Part shown: positions 40,376 through 51,629 of the stretch, piece after piece | How the letters are laid out: every line of letters starts with the position of its first letter | How positions within the stretch are numbered: position 1 is the first letter of the stretch | Assembly: GCA_035772405.1 (NCBI GenBank) | Contig: JAYKKM010000018.1 | Coordinates: forward strand, 827,001 to 891,000 | Length of the DNA stretch: 64,000 nt | Direction: 5' to 3' | Source of the DNA: Chrysogorgia sp. JL179-B06 | Taxonomy: Eukaryota > Cnidaria > Anthozoa > Scleralcyonacea > Chrysogorgiidae | Notes under the pieces: model-generated | Seen by the model: only the letters and a program-made list of their open reading frames with translations | The model's database searches: none | Told to the model about the DNA's origin: nothing | Position numbers and translations under genes: made by a program

Positions 40376-42010
40376 GAGGCGCAAATATCCCAATGCCCCC
40401 AAATTGTTAACAAACAAACCAAATTTGACTCACAAATGATTGCAAATGAGCTATTTTCTTTTGTTATGGCTGCAAGAATTATGGGTAAAAGCGGACAAAC
40501 ATGGATATGACGTCATCTCGACGGGCATGCTGAAGTCCATGGTTTCCGGCGAAAACCATTACAGTAGGTGGAATGACTTGCTTTTGGCCTGGACTCACAA
40601 CAAATGTGGAAAACACGTGTAATAACGTTTGGTTGCAAAACTGTTCCCAATTCATGTCATGCAGATTGGTTTCTACTGAACATGTAGCTCTTCTCATTCA
40701 AGTATTAAAGTGACAAAACAAAGTGGATTTTTTACATTGATCTGATGTCTTTATATGAGTGTTCTTTTCAAAATATGGTTTGAGCATGAGTAATAAGTAA
40801 AATATATTTCTGGTTCATACAGTAAAGGTGCATTCTATTTTTAAAGAATATAGATGCATAACAAATGTAATCATTATGTTGAATTGTTAAAGCAACCGCT
40901 GAGACAAGTACCTCGGCTCAAACGTCAAAAATGACACATTCGTTGTTGTAAATGTTCAACTTCAACGGCTTTGCCGGGAAGGTTTTCGAAGTCTAACGTG
41001 CACCACTATATACTCTACTTCTAGAAAATGTACTCAACCTCATCACTGCAACTTGACTGAATTGTTGCATTTACATTTCGTAAATAGCTTTAAATTGAAC
41101 AATTGACAGCTATATTTACGATTTATGCCATTTATCATGGTGATTAAGGGAGAAATACCAGCGGGCAGCGGTTCAAGTTAGGATGTTGAAGAATGACCTT
41201 ATAACTACTTGCTGTCTGTATGGAAAGATAATTGCTGGCAGAGCACGTTTTTAAAATTGATCACGTGACTTGCTGTTACAAAAACTTCACACATCAAAAT
41301 AATCTTAAGATCCATACAAAGAACATAAACTTCAAAAACAATCACATTTTAGCAAACATTAATTCAAATTTTTTTTCTTATTTTCTCTGATTCAACACCG
41401 CGAAGGGGACTGGGCCCTGCCTTTAGTTGCTACTTGCTAAACCGCCGTCTCTCGCACTTCCTCTTAGGATTTCAGTAGACTTGTAAATTAACACAAGAGA
41501 AAATTCTAGCTTGTGGGATTATTTGGCGCCAGATCTTGTGTACGGTGTTGCTTAGATTCAGACATACCCTGAATCCTGGGCTAGATGACATTTCAGAATA
41601 ATCATTAATCCTAGGTGAGAGGATATATTGGCGTTTCGTTTGAGGATATTGCGACCGACACGCCCCCAACGGAAAGCTACGTACCCGCCCGCCTTTCCTC
41701 TAGCCCTCTTTTGCTTTTCAAACCCTATAAACCAAACCACTAAACCCGTCTTACTAACCACTCTCGTGTACATTATTAATACAAAGATATACCTACATGA
41801 TCTCTAAGAATTACACTATAAGGTTTATTTGCACAAAAGAAAAGATGAGAATAAAAACAAGGAATAGGTATTTTGCTTTATAAGCGATCACCCGCCGACT
41901 ATATAACAGAGAATGCGATCCTCTGGTTTTAACTGTACAAAATGTTTACAAGACCCTCAGTGATGAAGTGATACCGTTATCCTTTGTTCGCTGCTCGCCG
42001 CAACTGGCAC
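40376..42010. other. intergenic, no gene recognised
   Basis: No exon with recognisable domain or clean inverted repeat. TGACGTCA occurs at 40508-40515. Short open frames only. Confidence 0.5.
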
Positions 42011-42340
42011 TTAGCGTTGACAGTTTTTTATCGTGTTGCAGTACACCATATCGCACGAGCTATTTCGACAATGTTTTGCATGGTAGCAGAGTAGGATCAT
42101 AAAGTTTGAACAAATTTTACAATGTTCAGCCATCTGTCTTGCTTGACATGATTTTGCGTGTTTCCAAACCCGCTTCATCGTGGTGCAGTTAAAAACTGGA
42201 CAATGTACGGTCTGACAGCGAGCAGCATGGTTGAGGATCTCTGTGCAGCGGATAATGAAGAGTTTTCTGTAGTTGATAGAATTTCGCTGAGCTAACATCA
42301 TAACAGGAATATTGATTGGGGGTTCTATCAGTCGTTGCAT
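42011..42340 (-). CDS. solitary TAZ2-type zinc-finger protein, 109 residues
   Basis: The frame is a complete TAZ finger of the CBP/p300 TAZ2 type and little else. Residues 1-28 are a short leader. Zinc cluster 1 is H38, C42, C47, C52; cluster 2 is H61, C65, C74, C77; cluster 3 is H87, C91, C96, C101. All twelve ligands are present. The loop C65-C74 is one residue longer than in CBP. The core motifs MKRVWKHAKSC, CKIC and LLCYHAKHC are those of TAZ2, a domain that binds acidic activation domains of transcription factors. CBP/p300 are over 2000 residues, yet here a stop follows the finger after eight residues. The ATG is chosen because an acceptor (CTCTCTTTAG) ends 9 bp upstream at 42350, and with the best donor the only in-frame upstream codons are TAA GAC. 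Upstream exons with other domains (for example BTB) were not found. Confidence 0.8.
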   Translation of the reverse strand: MQRLIEPPINIPVMMLAQRNSINYRKLFIIRCTEILNHAARCQTVHCPVFNCTTMKRVWKHAKSCQARQMAEHCKICSNFMILLCYHAKHCRNSSCDMVYCNTIKNCQR

Positions 42341-42349
42341 CCCAATTTC

Positions 42350-42613
42350 CTAAAGAGAGTAAACACACGTTTTAAAAGGACAGCTGTAAATTACAGTAGA
42401 AAAAAACAAGAAGGTAAGAGAAAGAGATGTAGAACTAAAATGAGAATAAGATGGATAAGGATAGGAAGAAAGAAGAGAAGAATAAGTAGAAAATAAGAGG
42501 AAGGCGAAGAGGACGAATTAAGAGGAGAAGAAAAGAGGAAGAATAAGAATGACAAGGAGAAGAAGAGGAGAAAGATGCGATGCCATGATCAGCCGTTATT
42601 CTCGTCTACTTAC
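42350..42613 (-). other. probable 5' UTR intron of the TAZ gene
   Basis: On the minus strand a consensus donor GTAAGT starts at 42613 and the acceptor CTCTCTTTAG ends at 42350, giving a 264-bp intron. Nearly all of it is pyrimidine on the coding strand (42396-42577), an extreme polypyrimidine tract. The exon upstream of 42614 would be non-coding because TAA lies in frame three bases before the junction. Confidence 0.5.
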
Positions 42614-43593
42614 GTCTTATCCGTTGGTTAAATTGGACTAATAGCTAGTCTGCGCGTCTTTCTCCTTGGACTATTTTTGTCTATACTGACCAAATTAATG
42701 TCACTCCGGCTATTCGCCTTCAGATGAATCAGCTTCTGCCGGATTTACATGAATCCGGATTGAGTTTCATTCCGGCTTGAACTCATACCGGTTCTGTTAA
42801 AATCCCTTTAGGTCTGCCTTTGTCGGAAACTGTGTAATTTGTTCTATTTTTTAAGTTTATAATTATAATTATAATTAAGCCAATTAGGACTGATCGGAAT
42901 CATAGGCGTAATATGATTAGTTTGATGACATACAACAGTGATTGTGAACTCTGAGGAGAATTGAACTGTGACTGTGATTAAATGTGATTAAACCTTTTTC
43001 TACGCTTGTGATTACGTGAACGTGTGGGACGCTCTGAACGGCGCAACGCTGCACGGAAAAGTCATTCTAGGCTGGGTGTTTACATGAATCTGAAATTGAG
43101 GATCGCCCATCTATCGTCTGTCTACTCTAAGCTCTCCCACATTCACTACAGCAGTGTACATATTAACACATAAATTTTATTGATCGCCATCTTGAAATTT
43201 CAGATTTCGCGCGATTTTCGATCCTGGGATGCAAACCATGCGAGTCACGCGAGCCAGCAATGTAAACGCGGCTTGAATTCACGTTCGGAATGAAGCCCAA
43301 TCCGGCCGATTCATGTAAACAACCCCTAACTTATAGCCTTGGTAATCGTATGGTAATCGTAATAACTTTCCCGTTGGCCACTCAAGCTGGTATACTAAAA
43401 ATATATATACTCAGCAAGAAACCTGAGCCTCTGACAGAGATCGAACCCGCGTAACCTTCTGAAAACTATGATCGAAAACTATATGAAATATATAATGCTG
43501 GCGCATAGGAAGCAGTGTGAAACGTACCGTCTGCCAAAAATCGTCGAAAAACTGTTTTAGCGAAAACCTCTCCTGTTTTTTTTAATATTTTTG

Positions 43594-43860
43594 TAGGCCA
43601 GTTAAATCATTCAGCAAACAATGCATGATAGGGCCAAAAAAACAACTTGGTTTCCGGTTTCCCAACCCTACTTAATGCCGACCCTAATCTTTTAATGAAA
43701 TGTTGAGAATATTGCAGCAACGTCCTCTAGATTCGCGTGATTTGGTAAAACCTATTGTTCGCCCATGCATTGAAAAAAGAGAAAAAAAACCCGACCTACA
43801 GTACCCTACCTAATTTTTTCAGCATGAAATAGGAAACACAGGTATATATTTGTTGGCCTA
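43594..43860. repeat. possible diverged MITE with TAGGCC/GGCCTA ends
   Basis: GTAGGCCAG and TTGGCCTA bound a stretch with AACCCTACTTAATGCCGACC and CCCGACCTACAGTACCCTAC, resembling the interior of 7105-7485. The arms are weak. Confidence 0.35.
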
Positions 43861-44872
43861 GCTGTATACCTATTTTGCACTTTGTTATCACAGTACTGTG
43901 GAACGCGTGTTTATTTCCTAATAGCGAAGCGTGGTATTAAAGCTCAATTTAGGTCGACCCAAATATATATGACTTTAATACGGCGCATGAAAAATACGCC
44001 GTCTGTCACGAGGCTTATTATTATTACAATGTATAAAGTTTGATGATCGTACGTGACGAAACGTGAGGCTATAGAAAAATATACTAGAATAGATACTAAG
44101 TGGTTGAGACGTCTGTCTGACAGTTGAACTAAGTACATCAGTATGTCTTTCACGTCTGAGGGGCTGTTTATATGAACCGAGATAGTCCGGTTAGCCGTGC
44201 TGATTAGATTAACGATGTTCTTATCACAGTGCTACTATATATAGACACAGGGCCGCCGAGAGAAATTTAGCCCCCCCCCCATTCCCAAATTTGTCCTTTT
44301 TATCACGCAGACAAGCTTTCAAAATTTCTGAAATTTAAATTTCTATTAACCTGGAATTTACAGTAAAAAGTCAAAATTCAAATTAACGAGCAAAACATGC
44401 ATGTATTTTGATTAATTTAATGTTTGTTCATGTTCATTTTACAAGTTCATTAACAGTATATTAATATAACATCAAGTATTAAGATATATTGATGCCATAG
44501 TCCCAGATTTCTGTCATGAATAATGATTGTATTTATGAATTAATATTATGCCATAAAGGGTCCCCATCGCAGTGATAAAGCCATAAAGGGCCCTATGCCA
44601 GTGGCATTAGCGAGTTTATAGACACTGCAATGTAACGATTAATGCTAAAACTGCAGTTCTTGATTATTATAAAAACGATTTTATCACTTCACAGTTAAGA
44701 TAATGTATAACATATTCTTTGTAATTTTTTAATGTATAACGTTTGCTTTTAATGTATAATGTATAACATGGGCCCCAGCTGGTCAGCCACCAGAATGACC
44801 CCTCCCCCCCCCCCCCATCTCGTCAGGCCTGTATAGACACCCAAAATGATATTTCAAACAATAACTGACTTA
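43861..44872. other. intergenic, no gene recognised
   Basis: Contains short C runs at about 44270-44280 and 44802-44816 and repeated ATGTATAA(C/T) units around 44700-44770. No exon seen. Confidence 0.5.
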
Positions 44873-45151
44873 GGGAGCGTTCATAATTTACCTAGAGGGG
44901 GGCTATAGCAATTTTAAGGGGGGGAAGGGTTTTTTTTGTTTGTAAAAATAAAGTTTAGTTATAAATGATGGAAATACTGACATGTAAAATACTCAGATGC
45001 AAAATGACTGCACACTTATCACTCATTTTAGAGGAAGTCAGATTAACTTTAGAGTAGGGGGTCACGACAATTTACATTTGCATGGATGGTATCACATTAG
45101 GGGGGGGGGGGCTTCCAAAAAATGTAAAATTTAAATCACCATAGCCCCCCG

Positions 45152-45223
<72 letters not shown>

Positions 45224-45244
45224 AAGTAAATTATGAACGCTCCC
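44873..45244. mobile_element. 372-bp MITE with GGGAGCGTTCATAATTTAC ends
   Basis: The ends GGGAGCGTTCATAATTTACC and GTAAATTATGAACGCTCCC are inverted. The flanks are TTA and TTT, nearly a TWA duplication, so PIF/Harbinger is possible. G runs on the left arm face the very long C run on the right arm. Confidence 0.7.
45152..45221 (+). repeat. uninterrupted 70-base cytosine run
   Basis: Seventy consecutive C, preceded by C6-G. It lies in the right arm of the MITE 44873-45244. Its true length may differ, because long homopolymers are prone to sequencing and assembly error. Confidence 0.8.
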
Positions 45245-45970
45245 TTTTTATAAAATTAATTCAAATAATCTTTTTGGGTCAGAAAACTCAGAAATTCTTT
45301 CAAAATTAGGTGACTAATTTAATGCTGTGCGTTAAATTTAAAAAAGGATATCAATATTGTACATGCATACACAAACTCTGGCACATGACGCGATTTAAAA
45401 AATAAATTAAAAAAATCAATTAAAAAAAGTAGTAAACCGCGAAAAGGTGGTGAACAGTTCACAACCTTTTCGCTTTTATACATCTTGATTCCTAGATGAA
45501 TATTTTTCTCTCTTGGAACAATGAAATTTCTGCGGCTTCCATTCAAGTGAACTATAGTTGTTGAAAGGGAGCGTTGTTGAGTTCGTAGTCAAACGTCGCT
45601 TTCACTTTGTGGGAACAAATGTTCTGAGTTATGCTGTATAATGGCTACGAATTACTCGTGCTCTCGCAGTCACGTAGATTTCAGTCACACGGATTTCTAA
45701 AAGCCGTTCACTCGTAAATTTCTGCATAAATCGGAAACACTGTCACAGGTTGTGCACCGCGTGGGGTAAATCGCTATATATAAATCGCGTCAGGTTTACC
45801 CTATGGCATGGCTTTGTTTCGACAGCGAATTTATCTGTTGAATCTACAGGACGTATTCACCGCCTGCTAAATTATCTATGCTTTGAACAATCGGCCCCGG
45901 ATCCAACTTATAAATCAACTAGAAATACGTTCCGCAATAACCCCTCGCTCGCCTATTCTATTCCCCTACC

Positions 45971-45992
45971 TATATATATATATATATATATA
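45971..45992. repeat. (TA)n microsatellite
   Basis: Eleven TA units in a row. Confidence 0.9.
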
Positions 45993-47980
45993 CAGCGAAA
46001 CACGTGTCTGTAGATTGTACGATCCTTCACTTCGGCTGTGAAGTTGGTGTGGGTGTCCTTTATAGCGATAATGCAACGCCCACTACCCTTGTATGGTATT
46101 TTGAGAAATGTATCCCTAGTATCTTTCGTGAGAAATGGATCCCTGCCGCGGAGAGATTATCACCCGATAAATGTTTTGGTTGAATTCGTAGACTGATGGA
46201 AACTTTTTGTGCAAACTAATTTGTGGAAACATCCTAGTTTCTAAGATTTTATTTGCTGAGCTTTTCCATGTCAGAGCTTTACAATTCCATGGAATGTTCA
46301 GGACAACATTAAATTCTACTGCATAATAACTACGAGATAGTCAAAGCCTCAAATGTGATTGTTACGCTAAATCCCGTTGAACTACCGGGTGCGGCGGCGG
46401 GTGCCCCGCGCACTCAGCGAGCGTTCGCATATATATTCTAGATATCGCAGCAAAGCATACGATCACTGCTCGCAATCACACTGTAAAAGTTTTGGGTTCG
46501 CTCCGCCACGCGGTTGAACAGCCTTACTTTGATTTATGATTTATAATTAATGATTTTTCTCATCTAAAATCCCGTAAATTCAGCGTCTGTGTGATTTCAT
46601 GAGCTCATAGGTTGCGGCATGACTGAAGTCCGCAGGACTGTTGTCAAAGACTCGTGAGAATATTCTCAGTCGCATTGTATACCCATTCTTTTTGTCTCGC
46701 ACAGAATTAATATTTTGTTTGAACACATGCCACGTATGTTTATTGTTGGGGCCGCGTTCAAAATGTGCCGCGGTGCCTAGCAACTGTGAGGTTGCACCGC
46801 GCAGGTGGTACTCATGCCGACTCACTGACGCCGAATCAAGTAATATGCCAGTTGTACTGCCTATAGTGCCATAATCTGTGTAGTTATGGGAAACTAGCCA
46901 AAACTATGAACTACATTAACCATATGAATCACTTCAGTTATCAACGTTGGGTTCTAAGTTATAAATGTTGAACTTTTTGTTAATATAATTGTCATTTCTT
47001 TTATACATTTTACAATATTGTTATCTCTTTTTAATTATCCACTAACAAATTACTATTCGTGTTGTAGTTGTTGGAAAAAGCAATATGAAAACTCACATGT
47101 TCCGAAAAACGTCTCACTCGAGCACTGTACTTTCTTATAGAAACTATACTATAGTATATTGCTCTTACACTTCTTAGTAAGTTCCTAGTACCATAATCTG
47201 TGTATAGTGATGGGAAAATATATCACGCAATTTGTGATAAACAAGTCTAATGTGAAATACAAAAGTAGAGTGCTGCGTAGCCGTAGGCATTTTTTTTAAT
47301 ATATAGCAAATTGTGAAAAGGTGGTGAACTGCCAATAGATTTCTAGTAACGAAATACTGATGTTTCGAGCTGAGCCTTCATCAGAGTAAGACGGAATTAT
47401 TCTGTTGGATTTTGGGACCGATCTAATGGTTAAAAATTCGAATGCTTATAGCCAAAGTACCCGTATGAGAAACAGACTATACTATCCCATCGCTTTTGGC
47501 TGCACATCGTGTATAGGTCGAAAAACCAAAACTAAACAATCAGTTCGTATATTTCTCGTGACAATTTATAAAACGGAAAATTGAAAGTATGAAAAACTGG
47601 CTTAAAGTGAAGGTATCATTTTTCACGACTTTCCATCTTTATACACTTATCACTGATTTATATTCGATGCATCATTTAAGCCTGGTTCGCACGTGAGAAT
47701 GACTATGTCAATCCTGCGACATAAGGATCGTCATAAGCCAAGAGCAGAACAAAAGACGAAACAAAGAAAAATCATCTCGTTGTTTTTAGCCCTTCGCAAG
47801 AGAAGTCATCCGCTTTGTTTTCGTATTGATCTTGTGCTTATGTATATGCTTATGTGAACCAGTGGTCTCTAACGTCGCATCCTGTCAGCTGCTCAGCAAG
47901 TATAGCTATTCTGGGAAGTTTGTTTTGGAAGTAAAATGATACAAGTAAAATGAGTTCGATCATCACTTGGTATAAGGTAG
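45993..47980. other. intergenic, no gene recognised
   Basis: 46380-46860 is less AT-rich than its surroundings and has several CpGs (GCGGCGGG, CCGCGG, GCACCGCGC). It could be a promoter region, but no linked first exon could be defined. At 47360-47390 TTTCGAGCTGAGCCTTCATC resembles the GAAACG/GATGAAG tail seen after some retroelements. An inverted pair around GCCTGGTTCGCAC and GTGAACCAG lies at about 47677-47863. Confidence 0.4.
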
Positions 47981-47984
47981 TACT

Positions 47985-48246
47985 GTAACACATTTTTAAT
48001 CGCAACTGCATGCATGTATGTAGGATGTTACGATTGTTACCTATGAGTTCTGTCTTTTTTAGAAATACCTTGATGTATATATGTCAAAACCAAAGATCTC
48101 AGAAAGTAGCTACTCCGCGGTATAATTATTATTATGCCGGGAAGTGTGTTCTTCGTGAACTTGCGGGCAAGGTATCACAGATATTTTTAATCGCACTTGC
48201 ACTGATGTATATGATGTTATCTAGCCTAGCTTCTGTCTATTTTAGC
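47985..48246 (+). repeat. two direct copies of a ~70-bp unit
   Basis: ATTTTTAATCGCA, CTG-ATG-ATGT, GTTA and TTCTGTCT-TTTTAG recur in order at about 47990-48063 and 48182-48246. The open frame 48010-48429 (139 codons) spans them. I recognise no domain in it and treat it as chance. Confidence 0.5.
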
Positions 48247-48873
48247 CGAAAATTAGAAAGACCACGGTGTATATTATGCATGTCTGCCCGTATTGTATTG
48301 CAAAGATTCTCCGTCTTACCTTGGGGATCTGTGACAGCTGTCGCAGAACAGCAGCACATACACGGTTTTTCGGATTTACTTTTCGATCTTTCGGCGTCAT
48401 ATTCGGTTAAATTTCTTCGTCGCTCGTAACACTCTTCTGTTCTTTTGTGTGTATATCGCTACTTATAAACCATTAGCCTTTTGGCTCCGCCTCCGTACGT
48501 GACTGAATTCAGTACTGGTAAGCAGCTGGTGGTGCATCAGCTTGAAATAATCACGTGTAATGACATCAGCCGTCGGGTATAGTAATCCTCTCAGGATAAA
48601 CCATGTCAGTCTTAAAGTTTTGAAAAAATGTGAAATGTTTAAACTTGATGTGTGTTTAAAGCTTATAACAGGTTATTGTGTATGAAAATGTTGGTGTGCC
48701 CGTGATACCGTGTATGAAAAAGGTTCCGCCGCGGTGGAATTAAGATTAATCTAGTTGGCTTGGCTCGGAGATCAGCCTGACATTCACGGCATCCAATCGC
48801 TCTCAGCTGACTGAGATTTGCTTTTGAATTTGTTTTACTTCGTATAATTGACAATTATCGATGTGGTTGAGCA

Positions 48874-49378
48874 AAATATCGTGACTATGAATATCGTGAC
48901 TATGAATATTGTGACTACTTGAATATCGTGACTATGAATATCGTGATTATGAATATCATGACTATGAATATCGTGACTATGAATATCGTGACTATGAATA
49001 TCGTGACTATGAATATCGTGACTATGAATATTGTGACTATGAATATCGTGACTATGAATATCGTGACTATGAATATCATGACTATGAATATTATGACTAT
49101 GAATATCGTGACTATGAATATCGTGACTATGAATATCGTGACTATGAATATCGTGACTATGAATATCGTGACTATGAATATCGTGACTATGAATATCGTC
49201 ACGTGACTATGAATATCATGACTATGAATATCGTGACTATGAATATCGTGACTATGAATATCGTGACTATGAATATCGTGACTATGAATATCGTGACTAT
49301 GAATATCGTGACTATGAATATCGTGACTATGAATATCGTGACTACGAATATCGTGACTATAAATATCGTGATCTATGA
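48874..49378 (+). repeat. 15-bp minisatellite, about 33 copies
   Basis: The unit GACTATGAATATCGT is repeated over about 500 bp with very few changes. Because 15 is divisible by three, frames remain open on both strands (up to 156 codons on the minus). The encoded pentapeptide repeats are artefacts of the array unless transcripts show otherwise. Confidence 0.92.
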
Positions 49379-49997
49379 ATGACAAGATGCAGGATGGACA
49401 TCCGTCGAATCCGAAAACAAGATAGATGTCGACAAATCACCATTTTAATTAGCTTGCGATAACCGAGTCACGAGTGCGACATCTGTTTTAAATATTGACT
49501 TTAGTTTTTCACAGCTATTAGCCATTAGGTATAAAAAAAAATGGAACCGGCATAAAATTAATTAGTATTGGCTCAGAGGTGTCTGGGGCTTTCAAACTAC
49601 TACAGTACTGTAAGTTGGTTCAGTTTTTTTATACACACTTACTACTATTGGGTTTTTTAAACTTCACATTGCGAGCATTTTTTTGCCACAGATGGGGGTA
49701 CTGCATGAGGAGCGAACATAGTTTAAGTACACGCAATATATTAATGCCACGTAGGCAAAGAAGGACGTTGAGATGACTTCATAGTTTTATCAGTTAACCA
49801 GAGAGACGGATTTTGACCAGGTCTGTTTGTACATGTAGGTTTTCAAGTATACTGTTTTATCAATTAAATATATCTTTAAAATATATATATTGTTGTTATC
49901 CTAGCGCTACACAGCCAATCAAAATGGAGTGAAAAATGAATCGGTGAATAGTATAATTAATTATAAATCGGGTTTAAATAAATGAAAGAACATTCTA

Positions 49998-50066
49998 TAA
50001 CAAAAAACATCTTTGTTTATATCACGTATAATTTATACGTGATGTAAACAAAGATGTTTTTTGTTA
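49998..50066. repeat. 33-bp-arm hairpin
   Basis: Arms 49998-50030 and 50034-50066 are complementary with one mismatch around a three-base loop. They are centred on ATCACGTATA/TATACGTGAT. Non-coding. Confidence 0.85.
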
Positions 50067-50175
50067 TTCGTTGAGCCGACGGTCTCGTGAAGTGACATGT
50101 ACGCGGCCTCTAGTTAAAAATACTGATTATCAACTGTCTGAAACTTGGAAAATGTTAACATCCGACTGACTCTCT

Positions 50176-50373
50176 AAAGCCCGTTGCCATTTGGTCGCCA
50201 CGATCGCAACGGTGTCATAGTGGTCGATGTAATAGAGTGTCGATCTATCTTGTCTTTTGTCTGCTGTATGCAAAGCAGCTTTCTTTACTGATTACAGAGA
50301 TAGATGGACACACTCTATAACGGACCACTATGACACCGTTGCGATCGTGGCGACCAAATGGAAACCAGGCTTT
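50176..50373. mobile_element. 198-bp MITE, TA-flanked
   Basis: AAGCCCGTTGCCATTTGGTC, then GCCACGATCGCAACGGTGTC, is mirrored closely on the right (GACACCGTTGCGATCGTGGC, GACCAAATGG). It is flanked by TA on both sides, which suggests a Tc1/mariner-group target. Non-coding. Confidence 0.65.
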
Positions 50374-51629
50374 ACGAATGGGGGTCCCAGCCTACAAAAG
50401 GGGGTGCATAGTACTTATACATAAGTCATTAATCGAAGCTATTGTCTTTAACACTATTAAAATTGAGAAAATATACACTAATTTTTAGGGGTCATTTTCA
50501 AAATTCTCTTAGCTTGGATTGAAGGGCTTTGGGTCGAAACGTTAAACCTTCTGCACTATACATATTATTTAGGCAGTATGCCAACCTTTTAGAGTATTCT
50601 ATTTATAAAAATACTAATTAAATTTGGCTATTTAGCCAAACGAAGCGTCTTCACAAGGTCAAGTCAGCACAATGTCAAGTTCATATCAAACTCGAAAGAC
50701 AGTGTCGCAGTGGATAAGAGAAAATGGATAAGAGAAAATGGATAAGAGAAAAATTCTGACATTTGGAGTGATGACGTAAGAAATTGAATCTCGCACATTT
50801 TACTCTGATGAAGTGTCCCCATAATTCAACTAGACGTTAGTTTTCCTAAACTATGCTATTACGACAACAGCCAACTAGAATCTACTATTAACAACTAGTA
50901 TATCTAAAAGATAATGATTGCTGCGAAGTAATAGTTGTGTTGAGGTGAAAGTATTGGTATATGTAATGTGGTTTGTATATGACCATGTCTGCTTTGCAAA
51001 TATTATGGAATTGAAACATTAAGAAAGAACGCTTTGTACAGGTAAAAGGTTATAATGGAGTAACTTGAACTGATAATGTAAAAATTAATATTGATGCCTG
51101 ATGGTTTATTGGATTTGGACCCGCAGGGTTTTGGCTCGAGGAACTGAGTATAATAAGAGTGGAAGGCGAATATACTGCACATAATGGCACAGCTATATTA
51201 AGAGATTAGACAATAATGAATACCAACTTCAAATAAATGATATAAATAGTATACTTACCAAAGACTCGAAACAAACTGAACGATCAAATTCATGATCGTT
51301 ATTAACAGCGGCACTTCTGATCCTCTCCACAAAGTGTCGCTGTTAAAAAGAGCGGTTGCACAGAAATCACATGCTTTTACGAAGTCAAATGCCGCAAGGG
51401 ATTGTGGTCGCCATCGCAAAGGATTGTGGTCGAAAGCAAATCGCGATTTATTGCTACGCTCGCTTCGCAGCAATTAGTTGAAACAAGACTCAATTTGAGG
51501 CGGTCTTTGCCATCCCGAACGGTCTTTGCCATCCTAAACAATAACCCCGTTACCCCTGAATACTAACTCCCCGGAATTTTTGACTAATATATACGGAAAA
51601 ACTGTGTCAAGCTGTGACAGTGTTGAGAA
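50374..51629. other. intergenic, no gene recognised
   Basis: A triple repeat of GGATAAGAGAAAAT lies at about 50713-50752. GGTCGAAACGTTAAACC at about 50530-50550 and CTCTGATGAAGTG at 50803 resemble retroelement tail motifs. A short inverted pair around CGGCACTTCTGATCC / AACAGCG is at 51300-51345. No exon. Confidence 0.4.

Noticed and set aside
45319..45546. Upstream exon of the TAZ gene on the minus strand
   Set aside because: The open frame lacks a usable donor and any known domain. No BTB, KIX or other partner domain could be found between 42.6 and 47 kb.
48010..48429. 139-codon open frame as a gene
   Set aside because: It spans two diverged copies of a direct repeat and shows no domain, conserved motif or convincing start context.
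48915..49385. 156-codon minus-strand open frame of pentapeptide repeats
   Set aside because: It is only the translation of the 15-bp minisatellite. No flanking exon signals or domain.
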